Of a stretch of DNA of 10,971 bases, positions 1 through 6,456 are shown piece by piece. Source of the DNA: CAYNMC01 sp964398365. GTDB lineage: Bacteria; Patescibacteriota; Microgenomatia; UBA1400; CAYNMC01. The notes below the pieces were generated by a model. It was given only the letters and a program-made list of their open reading frames with translations. It was not told the DNA's origin and ran no database searches. Each line of letters begins with the position of its first letter. The first letter of the stretch is position 1. Location: contig CAYNMC010000003.1 of the NCBI GenBank assembly GCA_964398365.1, positions 1 to 10,971 on the forward strand, read 5' to 3'. Both the position numbers and the translations under genes were made by a program.

Positions 1-256
1 TCTTTTATCAGTATTCATCACTCTTAAATTATTCTTAAATCATATTAGTCCTGGTGAGTAAGGGAACTAAACTATTTTATTTAGTTTGCCTTGGTTATCC
101 TTAAGTTTTTTTCTCAGGGGTAAACAGTAGCTTTGGATACCTTCTAGAATGAAAGAGTTGGTTTTAAACCAAATTCATCAAAGAATTTAATGGCTTCCAA
201 CCTGAATCTGGCTACTTCGTTTTGCACAAACTGGTAGATAGGCTGATAGGTTTCAT
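1..256 (-). pseudogene. transposase/integrase N-terminus, broken
   Basis: The ATG is at 256-254. Compared with the right copy, one A is missing just after the start codon, so the reading frame closes after about 14 codons. In the shifted frame the family sequence resumes (QNEVARF, then EAIKFFDEFGLKPTL). An in-frame TAG follows, then a helix-turn-helix-like KVSKATVY, then a TGA. A further frame change gives LKDNQGKLN, more stops, and finally RVMNTDKR near position 1. At least two frameshifts and several stops make it non-functional. The order of these blocks (helix, HTH, basic linker) is what I expect at the N-terminus of integrase-core (DDE) transposases. The rest of the gene is beyond the window. 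Confidence 0.75.
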
Positions 257-362
257 AAACCTATCATAACCTTTAAAGCCGAACCAAAGATAATGAAAGC
301 TTATTGGTATTCCTGTCTTCAACTATAATCACTCTAGTCTCAAATGGATGGTAACTTATTCA
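152..362 (-). repeat. long inverted repeat, left arm
   Basis: This is the left arm of an inverted repeat with 10760-10971. Bases 152-224 are identical to the right arm. All 14 mismatches and the single gap fall in 225-362. The two arms enclose roughly 10.4 kb holding all the complete genes of the window. Confidence 0.9.
245..265 (-). promoter_or_regulatory. hairpin with transposase start codon in its loop (left copy)
   Basis: GATAGGTTT at 245-253 and its exact complement at 257-265 form a 9-bp stem. The three loop bases are the transposase ATG (minus strand). The equivalent structure in the right copy has a 4-nt loop. The 1-nt deletion that breaks this gene falls in the loop and leaves the stem intact. 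Confidence 0.55.
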
Positions 363-553
363 CCGTCATCACCGTCTTACTATAGCGGATTTTTGGGTTT
401 TTGATTGGATTGCTCTCTAATCATTTCAGTATTCTTTTGGATTGGTTAAAACGTAATCCCTAATGTGATTTAATCCTTTTCTTTTAATAAAATATTCTTT
501 TTCAGAAAAATTCGCTTATGTTAATCTGATTAAAAAATGTAAGGGTATCTTAA

Positions 554-1612
554 TTACCAGGTTGGTAAAAACTGTTTAATATTTTGCTCGGTGAGGTAAA
601 AGTGTTCGCCTTGGCCTTCAACTTTAAGTTTGGCAACTTTATGACAAATGCCTTCAATCGTCCGCTCTAAGGTTCTCATACCTGAATCATAACCCAATGG
701 TCTAACAATTTTGGGCCAAAGAGCAGGATCAATGGTAAGGGTTTCTGGAGTTAAACCAGATTCCCTTAAAACTTTAGGCAAGATGTAATCTTGACCGATT
801 TTAATTTTTTCCTCATCAGTATAAGAAGGCATCTGAATGATTTCCATTCGGTCGAGTACGGCGGTGGAGATACCGGTAGTATTATTACAGGTTGCCAAAA
901 ACAAAACATTCCGAAGGTTAAAAGGATAATCAATATAATGATCAGTAAAGGCAACATTTTGTTCCGGATCCAGCAATTCTACCAAAACTCCCATAATATC
1001 AGCCCGGGCATGATCAGAAACGCGGTCAATTTCATCAAGAAGAATTACCGGATTATTGGTTTGGGCCCGCCGTAGGGCTTTAATAATCTGTCCAGGTTCA
1101 CTGTCTGGGTGCAAACGTGACTGTCCCCGAAGATCTAAAGAAGAACCCATGCCGCCAAAAGGAATCCGCGCAAACTTACGCCCCATGGCTTCCGCTAAAG
1201 AATAGCCAAAAGTTGTTTTACCTGTGCCGACTAAGCCCACCAAACATAAAATCGGCGCTCGGGAAATTTCGCTCTTGCCGGCAGTTAATTTTAAAACCGC
1301 CAAATATTCTAAAATTCTCTCTTTAACTTCCTCCATACCATAATGATGCTTATCCATGATCTGCTTGGCTTGATTTAAATCTAAACTATCAGTTGTTGTT
1401 GTTTGCCAAGGTAAAGCCAAAATCCAATCTAAGTAATGAGAAATTTTTTCGTACTCACCAACATAGCCCGTGTATTTGGCCATTCGGTTCAAACGCACCA
1501 ACATCTCAATAGCTTTTTCTTTTAAACCTTGAGGGATAGCCGCACTCTCAACTTTATCTTTAAATTGTTTTAATTCTTCAAGTAGGAGGTTATCTTGGGC
1601 AGGTTCACTCAT
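554..1612 (-). CDS. Lon-type AAA+ ATPase without protease domain
   Basis: This 352-residue protein corresponds to the ATPase module of Lon protease. Residues 10-115 match the helical segment preceding the AAA+ core. The core has Walker A GLVGTGKT (126-133), a pore-loop GG motif (153-154), Walker B VILLDEID (189-196), a sensor-1 Asn in ATCNN (240-244), an arginine finger in LDRME (253-257) and sensor 2 in GMRTLER (311-317). It ends at residue 352, where in full Lon the linker to the Ser-Lys protease domain begins. The N-terminal substrate-binding LON domain is also absent. All ATPase residues are intact, so decay is unlikely. The three frames downstream show no protease-domain sequence. It probably acts as a cytoplasmic unfoldase or remodelling ATPase. 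It begins 5 nt after the HEPN gene, as last gene of a three-gene operon. Its partner and substrate are unknown. Confidence 0.88.
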   Translation of the reverse strand: MSEPAQDNLLLEELKQFKDKVESAAIPQGLKEKAIEMLVRLNRMAKYTGYVGEYEKISHYLDWILALPWQTTTTDSLDLNQAKQIMDKHHYGMEEVKERILEYLAVLKLTAGKSEISRAPILCLVGLVGTGKTTFGYSLAEAMGRKFARIPFGGMGSSLDLRGQSRLHPDSEPGQIIKALRRAQTNNPVILLDEIDRVSDHARADIMGVLVELLDPEQNVAFTDHYIDYPFNLRNVLFLATCNNTTGISTAVLDRMEIIQMPSYTDEEKIKIGQDYILPKVLRESGLTPETLTIDPALWPKIVRPLGYDSGMRTLERTIEGICHKVAKLKVEGQGEHFYLTEQNIKQFLPTW

Positions 1613-1617
1613 AAGTT

Positions 1618-2037
1618 TTAGATTAATTTTTCCTTTACAAAATCGCCAATGCGCTTGGCCGCCTTTTGGGCTTTCTCAGCTATTTTTTGATTCAGCGTCG
1701 ATGCTGGCAATGAAGCAGGATAACGAGTTTCAAAATAAAATTCAGTAAGATAATCGCATTCTGTTCTCAGCTCCTTAAAATCTGAATCTCCTCCTTGACA
1801 AATCTGCAATAAAGTTGGCAATTCATGGATTTTTCTAAACTCTAATTTCTTCGCCACAATATAAGCTTTTAAATATTTTTCAGCCGCTTGTTGAAAGAAA
1901 AAACAAATTTGAGAATAATATGAATTTCTTTTTTCGCTCAAGTTAACAGAAGCAAAATTAAAATCTTCATCTGCCACTTTAAGCCAGTCTTTAAAATTAA
2001 TTGAATCGGAGAACTCAATGGGTGTCTTATTTAGCAT
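1618..2037 (-). CDS. HEPN-domain protein (MNT partner)
   Basis: This 139-residue, mostly helical protein has the signature of the COG2250-like HEPN group. It has a long helix FFFQQAAEKYLKAYI (46-60), then FRKIHELPTLL (67-77) with the His-Glu-Leu typical of this group, then YFETRYP (101-107) and a charged C-terminal helix. HEPN proteins paired with MNT nucleotidyltransferases often act as RNase toxins or as adaptor subunits. I do not see the R-X4-6-H motif of catalytic HEPN RNases; the only R/H pair is R68-x2-H71. RNase activity is therefore unproven. Its ATG overlaps the last 11 nt of the MNT gene, suggesting translational coupling, and the Lon-type ATPase gene follows 5 nt after its stop. 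The family assignment is firm; the role as toxin is inference. Confidence 0.82.
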   Translation of the reverse strand: MLNKTPIEFSDSINFKDWLKVADEDFNFASVNLSEKRNSYYSQICFFFQQAAEKYLKAYIVAKKLEFRKIHELPTLLQICQGGDSDFKELRTECDYLTEFYFETRYPASLPASTLNQKIAEKAQKAAKRIGDFVKEKLI

Positions 2038-2350
2038 ATAACACTTTCCCTTCTTTAAGAATGGTTAAAATAAACGGTTCTCTCCTTTGGAAACGATTTT
2101 TTATTTCCTCAGGATGATAAACCAAAAAATCTGCAGGTAAAGTCTTTTTGACAAGCTTCCTTACTTCCCAGCGTCGCTCAATCCCACTTGCGGGTACATC
2201 GCTTTTAATGATTAAAAAATCTAAATCTGAGTCACCATTAAATTCACCTCTTGCCATTGAACCAAAAAGAATAATTTTTTCCGGTTGATATTTTTCAATC
2301 AGTTGTTGAGTGATATTTTTGATTTCTTTTTCTATCTGTTGTTTTTTCAT
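2027..2350 (-). CDS. MNT-family nucleotidyltransferase (putative antitoxin)
   Basis: This 107-residue minimal nucleotidyltransferase of the pol-beta fold has the motif GSMARGE (30-36) followed by SDLDFLI (41-47), giving catalytic Asp42 and Asp44. A third acidic residue, Asp74, lies in ADFLVY (73-78). All three expected metal-binding carboxylates are present, so it should be active. In characterised HEPN/MNT pairs (HepT/MntA) the MNT protein neutralises the HEPN toxin by transferring AMP to it. Whether that applies here is inference, because this HEPN is not of the HepT (DUF86) type. It is the first gene of the operon with the HEPN and Lon-type ATPase genes. A good promoter lies just upstream, with almost no leader. 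No Shine-Dalgarno sequence precedes the ATG. Confidence 0.85.
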   Translation of the reverse strand: MKKQQIEKEIKNITQQLIEKYQPEKIILFGSMARGEFNGDSDLDFLIIKSDVPASGIERRWEVRKLVKKTLPADFLVYHPEEIKNRFQRREPFILTILKEGKVLYAK

Positions 2351-2362
2351 ATCGCTGCTTTT

Positions 2363-2392
2363 ATTCTAGCATGGGAAAAAACAAACTGACAA
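2363..2392 (-). promoter_or_regulatory. promoter of the MNT-HEPN-ATPase operon
   Basis: On the minus strand, TTGTCA (2392-2387) is 5/6 to the -35 consensus and TAGAAT (2368-2363) is 5/6 to -10. The spacer is 18 nt, with TG in the extended -10 position. The -10 ends 12 nt before the ATG at 2350, so the transcript would carry a leader of only about 5 nt. Confidence 0.6.
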
Positions 2393-2411
2393 ATATCATC
2401 AATCTACTTTG

Positions 2412-2491
2412 TAAAATTTTTTAAAAATTAAAGGTGGACGTATGTTCATTAATTTTCCTAAAATCTTCTTAATTTTTAAAAATTTTTTAAA
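2412..2491. repeat. AT-only inverted repeat in the divergent intergenic region
   Basis: The arm 2412-2433 is nearly the reverse complement of 2468-2491. The core TTTTTAAAAATTAA matches exactly, and the arms as a whole differ by about one inserted A plus end mismatches. About 34 nt separate the arms. It lies between the operon promoter and the helicase gene. The arms are almost purely A/T in an AT-rich region, so chance is a real possibility. Confidence 0.4.
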
Positions 2492-2504
2492 CTTCCAATA
2501 TTAA
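2442..2504 (+). CDS. possible 20-codon hydrophobic/basic peptide
   Basis: This is a 20-codon frame from ATG to TAA. AAAGGTGG (2430-2437) precedes it by 4 nt and is the best Shine-Dalgarno match I found in the window. The peptide is rich in Phe, Ile and Leu with Lys, ending FQY. Its coding sequence overlaps the right arm of the AT-only inverted repeat, and the ribosome site lies in the loop. It could be a leader peptide or small toxic membrane peptide, but AT-rich noise also yields Phe/Ile/Lys/Asn-rich frames. No function is claimed. Confidence 0.2.
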   Translation: MFINFPKIFLIFKNFLNFQY

Positions 2505-2521
2505 TTTTTTTTTAATTGAGA

Positions 2522-2527
2522 TATGAT
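2522..2527 (+). promoter_or_regulatory. -10 box of the UvrD/PcrA gene
   Basis: TATGAT (5/6 to consensus) ends 9 nt before the A of the ATG at 2536, with no Shine-Dalgarno between. This places the likely transcription start on or next to the start codon. No convincing -35 is visible. Confidence 0.45.
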
Positions 2528-2535
2528 TAGGTATC

Positions 2536-4362
2536 ATGAACGAAAATTTTTTAGCCGTTTTAAATTCTCAGCAACGAAGGGCTGTAATTTTTAAAGACGG
2601 TCCGCTTTTAATTTTGGCCGGTGCCGGCTCAGGAAAAACCAAGGTGTTAACTTATCGAGCAGCTTATTTAATTAGTAAAAAAAGATTTCAACCTGAAGAA
2701 ATTCTCCTTTTAACTTTTACCAATAAGGCTGCTGGTGAAATGAAGCAAAGAATCAAAAAACTTCTTAATACCCATCATCAGGCGACCTCTCTCCCTTTTG
2801 CTGGTACTTTCCACGCCTTTTGTGCCCGTTTTTTACGTCGTGAAGGCAAGGTTTTGACTATTCCTCCAGATTATGTGATTTATGATGAACAAGATCAATT
2901 AGAAACGGTAAAAACCATTCTTAAAGAGAAAAGTATCGACAATTTTAAGCCGGCGGCGATTCTTGAAGGAATTTCGCAGGCTAAAAATGAGCTTTTAAGC
3001 CCCAGCGAATATGCTGCTTACGCCCGCAGTTACTTTACCAAAACTGTCGCCCAAATTTATCTTGAATATGAAAAAATCTTAAAAACTTATCACGCTTTAG
3101 ATTTTGATGACCTGCTCATGAAAACTGTCAACATCTTTAAAAAAGATACCAACCTTCTTAAGCGTTATCAAAACTTGTTCCCTTGTCTTTTGATTGATGA
3201 ATATCAGGATACCAATCACGCCCAATATGAACTTACCCGTTTATTAGCCAAACGACACCAAAATTTAACGGTGGTCGGTGATTGCTCCCAATCAATTTAT
3301 TCCTGGCGGGGAGCAGACTTCCGCAACGTGCTTAAATTAAAACAAGACTTTCCTAATTTAACCACTCTTTATCTGGAGCGTAATTATCGCTCATATCAAA
3401 ATATTTTGACCGCCGCTTTCACTATTATCAGTAAAAACCAAAGTCATCCGATTTTAAAGCTTTGGACAAATAAAAAGGCTGGTCCGAAAATTACTTTATA
3501 TGAAGCCAAAAATGAAAAAGATGAAGCTGAATTTATCATCAAGAAAATTAAAGGCAGTATTTACCACTCCTCAAAAAAAAGAGCTTGCTATAAAAATTTT
3601 GCCGTCCTTTATCGCACTAATGCCCAATCAAGGGTAGTGGAAGAAACTCTACTTCATGCTGGTATACCTTATATTTTGGTAGGCGGCATCCGCTTTTATG
3701 AACGTAAAGAAATTAAAGACTGTCTTGCCTTTTTAAGATTACTTTACAATCCGGCTGATAAAACTTCCCAAAAAAGAATTGAAAAGTTAGGCAAAAGAAA
3801 ATGGCAACAATTTCGTGAATTTAATAAAAATTATTCCTTAAAAAATAAAAAAACGGTGGTGATTTTGGATGCAGTTTTAAAAGCTACCCACTATCTTGAA
3901 ACTTTTGATGAAAAAAATGAAAATGATTTAATGCGCTTAGAAAATATTAAAGAATTGCGGTCGGTAGCCACACAATTTGCAAAACTTGAAGATTTTTTAG
4001 AAAATGTCAGTTTAATTGAACATGAGCAGTTACCCAAAAAACCTTCGGATAACAAGGAAAAAAACGCGGTAACTTTGATGACGCTCCATGCCGCCAAAGG
4101 TTTGGAGTTTAAAACAGTTTTTATTATCGGTATGGAAGAAGGACTCTTTCCTCATTCTCGAAGTTTTTTAGATCGTCAAGAATTAGAAGAAGAACGTCGG
4201 CTTTGTTATGTTGGCATTACACGGGCTAAAGAAAAACTTTATCTTACTTATACGAGCCGTCGTCTTTATTTTGGCACCTTCACCACCAATGAAATTTCAA
4301 GATTCATCACTGATCTTCCTAAGGATTTAATTGTTCATGAGTATTCCAGTTTATTAACTTAA
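2536..4362 (+). CDS. uvrD: UvrD/PcrA-type SF1A DNA helicase, compact
   Basis: This 608-residue 3'-5' DNA helicase has all SF1A motifs in order. These are a Q-motif glutamine (12-13), motif I GAGSGKT (29-35), Ia TFTNKAAGEM, II IDEYQDT (220-226), III VVGDCSQSIYSWRGAD (246-261), IV ERNYRS (281-286), V LMTLHAAKGLEF (about 514-525) and VI YVGITRAKE (558-566). It unwinds DNA in nucleotide excision and mismatch repair and removes proteins from DNA. It is shorter than typical PcrA/UvrD (about 720 residues). The motif IV-V interval holding subdomain 2B is roughly 50 residues short. Only about 42 residues follow motif VI, so the C-terminal Tudor-like region that contacts RNA polymerase in PcrA/UvrD is missing. 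The family is certain; uvrD versus pcrA or rep is a naming choice. Confidence 0.95.
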   Translation: MNENFLAVLNSQQRRAVIFKDGPLLILAGAGSGKTKVLTYRAAYLISKKRFQPEEILLLTFTNKAAGEMKQRIKKLLNTHHQATSLPFAGTFHAFCARFLRREGKVLTIPPDYVIYDEQDQLETVKTILKEKSIDNFKPAAILEGISQAKNELLSPSEYAAYARSYFTKTVAQIYLEYEKILKTYHALDFDDLLMKTVNIFKKDTNLLKRYQNLFPCLLIDEYQDTNHAQYELTRLLAKRHQNLTVVGDCSQSIYSWRGADFRNVLKLKQDFPNLTTLYLERNYRSYQNILTAAFTIISKNQSHPILKLWTNKKAGPKITLYEAKNEKDEAEFIIKKIKGSIYHSSKKRACYKNFAVLYRTNAQSRVVEETLLHAGIPYILVGGIRFYERKEIKDCLAFLRLLYNPADKTSQKRIEKLGKRKWQQFREFNKNYSLKNKKTVVILDAVLKATHYLETFDEKNENDLMRLENIKELRSVATQFAKLEDFLENVSLIEHEQLPKKPSDNKEKNAVTLMTLHAAKGLEFKTVFIIGMEEGLFPHSRSFLDRQELEEERRLCYVGITRAKEKLYLTYTSRRLYFGTFTTNEISRFITDLPKDLIVHEYSSLLT

Positions 4363-4412
4363 CTTACGCTGATTTTCTAAAAGCAAATAAATAATCAGAA
4401 TAAAGAGATAAG

Positions 4413-4441
4413 TTTACTGGAATTTTAAATTTCTCTATACT
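4413..4441 (+). promoter_or_regulatory. promoter of the first FemAB gene
   Basis: TTTACT (4413-4418, 4/6 to -35) and TATACT (4436-4441, 5/6 to -10) are separated by 17 nt. The -10 ends 8 nt before the ATG at 4450. No Shine-Dalgarno sequence is present, so the message is probably leaderless. Confidence 0.5.
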
Positions 4442-4449
4442 ATATATTA

Positions 4450-5490
4450 ATGATCCTCAGAGAAATAAGACCTGAAGAAAGAGTAAACTTTAACCAAGCA
4501 GTCAGCCATCCTCTTCAGTCGTGGGAATGGGGAGAATTCCGTCAACAAAATGGTCAAAAGGTCATCCGTTTAGGTCTTTTTGAGAAGACCGTGCTTAAAG
4601 AAGGATATCAAATCACCCTTCACCGAATTCCCAAAACTCCATATCAAATTGGCTATTTACCAAAATGTCACTTACCAAATGAATCAGTTTTAGCAGCGCT
4701 TAAAAAAATAGGCCAGGATTATTCTTGTATTTTTCTTAAACTGGAACCAAACGTCGGCCAACCTTATCAAGAAAATCAACCCCAAAATCCTCTCTCAGGT
4801 TTTAGAGAGTTTCTCCTTAATCAAGGTTGTTTTTTGGGTCGACCGCTTTTTACTAAATATACTTTTTATCTTGATTTAACGAAAAGTGAAGCAGATTTAT
4901 TTTCAGCTTGCAAACCGAAAACCCGTTATAATATCCGGTTGGCCCAGCGCTATGGTGTGGAAATTAGCGAAGATAACAGCGAGCAGACTTTTGCTGAATA
5001 CCTCAAACTTACTTTTCAAACAGCCAAACGCCAACAATTTTATGCCCATAATGAAAATTATCACCGCCTCATGTGGCAAATTTTACAACCAGCGGGCATT
5101 GCCCATCTTCTCAAGGCGAGTTATCAAAAACAAACGCTAGTCACTTGGATTCTTTTCATTTTCAATAAAATTCTTTATTACCCTTATGGCGCCTCTAGTC
5201 GTCTTCATAAAGAAGTGATGGCCTCAAATCTAATGATGTGGGAAGCTATCCGTTTTGGTAAAAAAAATGGTTGTGAACGCTTTGACCTTTGGGGAAGCCT
5301 CGGTCCTCATCCCAATCCTAAAGATCCCTGGTTCGGTTTTCATAATTTTAAAATTGGTTACAGCCCGCAATTAATAGAATTTATTGGCAGTTTTGATCTG
5401 GTCATCAATCAAACTCTATATAAACTTTATAATTTTGCCGATAAGCTACGCTGGCAATGGCTTAAATTCAAAGCCAGCTTGCCCATCTAA
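4450..5490 (+). CDS. FemAB-family peptidoglycan bridge aminoacyltransferase
   Basis: This 346-residue protein belongs to the FemABX family. Members have two GNAT-like subdomains and transfer amino acids from aminoacyl-tRNA to the peptide stem of lipid II, building peptidoglycan cross-bridges on the cytoplasmic face of the membrane. Visible hallmarks are the N-terminal QSWEWGEFRQ (23-32), KPKTRYN (155-161) at the junction of the two halves, and the C-terminal block FDLWGSLGPHP (from 278) followed by PWFGFHNFKIGYSP. There is no signal peptide or membrane helix. It is separated from the upstream helicase by 87 nt with its own promoter, and followed after 58 nt by a second family member, probably on one transcript. 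The residue transferred cannot be told from the sequence. Confidence 0.88.
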   Translation: MILREIRPEERVNFNQAVSHPLQSWEWGEFRQQNGQKVIRLGLFEKTVLKEGYQITLHRIPKTPYQIGYLPKCHLPNESVLAALKKIGQDYSCIFLKLEPNVGQPYQENQPQNPLSGFREFLLNQGCFLGRPLFTKYTFYLDLTKSEADLFSACKPKTRYNIRLAQRYGVEISEDNSEQTFAEYLKLTFQTAKRQQFYAHNENYHRLMWQILQPAGIAHLLKASYQKQTLVTWILFIFNKILYYPYGASSRLHKEVMASNLMMWEAIRFGKKNGCERFDLWGSLGPHPNPKDPWFGFHNFKIGYSPQLIEFIGSFDLVINQTLYKLYNFADKLRWQWLKFKASLPI

Positions 5491-5548
5491 GAAAGAAAAG
5501 TTGTTTTTAACGCAAAACATTTAAGGCTTATCTTCCAGCAATTAACTG

Positions 5549-6451
5549 ATGATAAAAATTAAACTTAGTAAACTTGAAGATGTTCACCAAACGCCACAAT
5601 ATGCTCAGTTTATGAAAAAAATTAACTGGCAGGTTATCAGGTTAGCCACTCCTCAGCAAACTATCAATGTATTTATCAAAAAACTTCCTTTCTTGCCTTT
5701 TTCTATTCTTAAAATCCTTCGTTATCAACCGCCACTATCTTTTGCTTACTTAAAAAAAATTGTCAAAAAAAATCACGTCTTCCTTATAAAATTACAACCT
5801 TTTTCGATAAAGAATTATTCGGTTTTAAATCCTTACTATTCATTCAAAAATGATAATTTTCCCTTACTTCCCACAAAAACAATCTGGATCGATTTAAATC
5901 AAACAGAAGAATCATTATTGAAAAAAATGAAACCCAAAACCCGCTATAATCTCAAAAAAGCCCTTCATAATTTTCCAAAACCACTCATTATTTCAGGTAA
6001 AAAAATAACCAAGCAACAACTCAAAGAGTTTCATCAACTCTGGTCCAAAAATAAACCTTTCAATTTTCTCTTTAAGCCTTCTTTTTATGAATTAAAATCA
6101 CTGGTAGCAAGTTTTGGAAAAAAATGTTTTTTTGTTCTTGTGTACCAAAATCACTATCTCTCAAAAAAATTAATGGCCGGTTGTCTGGTTTTAACTTCCA
6201 AAAATATGGCTCATTATTGGCATAACTTTGCTACTCTTGAAGCAAAAAAGCTCTTCGCTCCCACCCTTTATGTCTGGACAGCAATTAAAGAAGCCCAAAA
6301 ACTTCATTTGAAAATTTTCGATTTTGAAGGTATTTGGGATGAACGTCTACCTCACTTTAATCGTGGCTGGCTGGGATTCAGTAGGTTTAAGAAAAGTTTT
6401 GGCGGAGAAATTATTGATTTCGCTTGGCCCCAAAAGGCTCTTATTTTTTGA
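5549..6451 (+). CDS. diverged FemAB-family protein
   Basis: This 300-residue Lys-rich paralogue of the preceding gene shares KMKPKTRYNLKKA (KPKTRYN at 128-134) and the C-terminal layout FDFEGIWDERLP (from 257), then GWLGFSRFKKSFGGE. It is about 45 residues shorter, mostly at the N-terminus, where the SWEWGEF block is reduced to PQYAQFMKK. The DLWG motif is changed to DFEGIW. It probably also transfers an amino acid to the lipid II peptide, perhaps adding the second residue of a bridge as FemA/FemB pairs do; that division of labour is inference. It lies 58 nt downstream of the first FemAB gene with no clear promoter or Shine-Dalgarno site of its own. It ends in TGA, 5 nt from the convergent helicase-nuclease gene. 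Confidence 0.8.
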   Translation: MIKIKLSKLEDVHQTPQYAQFMKKINWQVIRLATPQQTINVFIKKLPFLPFSILKILRYQPPLSFAYLKKIVKKNHVFLIKLQPFSIKNYSVLNPYYSFKNDNFPLLPTKTIWIDLNQTEESLLKKMKPKTRYNLKKALHNFPKPLIISGKKITKQQLKEFHQLWSKNKPFNFLFKPSFYELKSLVASFGKKCFFVLVYQNHYLSKKLMAGCLVLTSKNMAHYWHNFATLEAKKLFAPTLYVWTAIKEAQKLHLKIFDFEGIWDERLPHFNRGWLGFSRFKKSFGGEIIDFAWPQKALIF

Positions 6452-6456
6452 GAAAA

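Larger units (their letters stand above)
1..362 (-). mobile_element. decayed insertion-element end (IS481-like), left copy
   Basis: This is one end of an insertion element whose transposase reads out of the window on the minus strand. Positions 152-362 match the reverse complement of 10760-10971 with 14 mismatches and one 1-nt gap (about 93% by hand count). Similarity stops at 362, where the element reads TGAATAAGTTAC; the other copy reads TGAATAGGTTAC. A TG terminus shared by both copies is the likely element end. The far end is outside the window, so neither the other terminal repeat nor a target duplication can be checked. The family is inferred only from the N-terminal part of the transposase, so IS481-like is tentative. 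Confidence 0.7.

Noticed and set aside
363..553. Possible remnant of a Lon protease domain or of transposase sequence downstream of the ATPase gene
   Set aside because: The three minus-strand frames immediately after the stop gave no protease-domain motif, and similarity to the right IS copy ends at 362. I see nothing recognisable in this stretch.
791..1326. Open frames of 69-94 codons antisense to the Lon-type ATPase gene
   Set aside because: They mirror a strongly conserved coding sequence on the other strand and show no domain of their own.
3891..4097. Antisense open frame in the UvrD gene (similarly 7308-7496, 9490-9783 and the frame at 4886-5140)
   Set aside because: Each lies inside a gene with clear family motifs in another frame, has no plausible start signal, and has composition typical of a shadow frame.
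4369..4398. CTGATT/AATCAG stem after the UvrD gene as a terminator
   Set aside because: Six pairs with a long loop and no T run following it; not a credible terminator.
6427..6450. GCC/GGC pair followed by a T-rich run near the end of the second FemAB gene as a terminator
   Set aside because: The stem would be only about 3 bp; too weak to call an intrinsic terminator, although a convergent gene end would be a sensible place for one.
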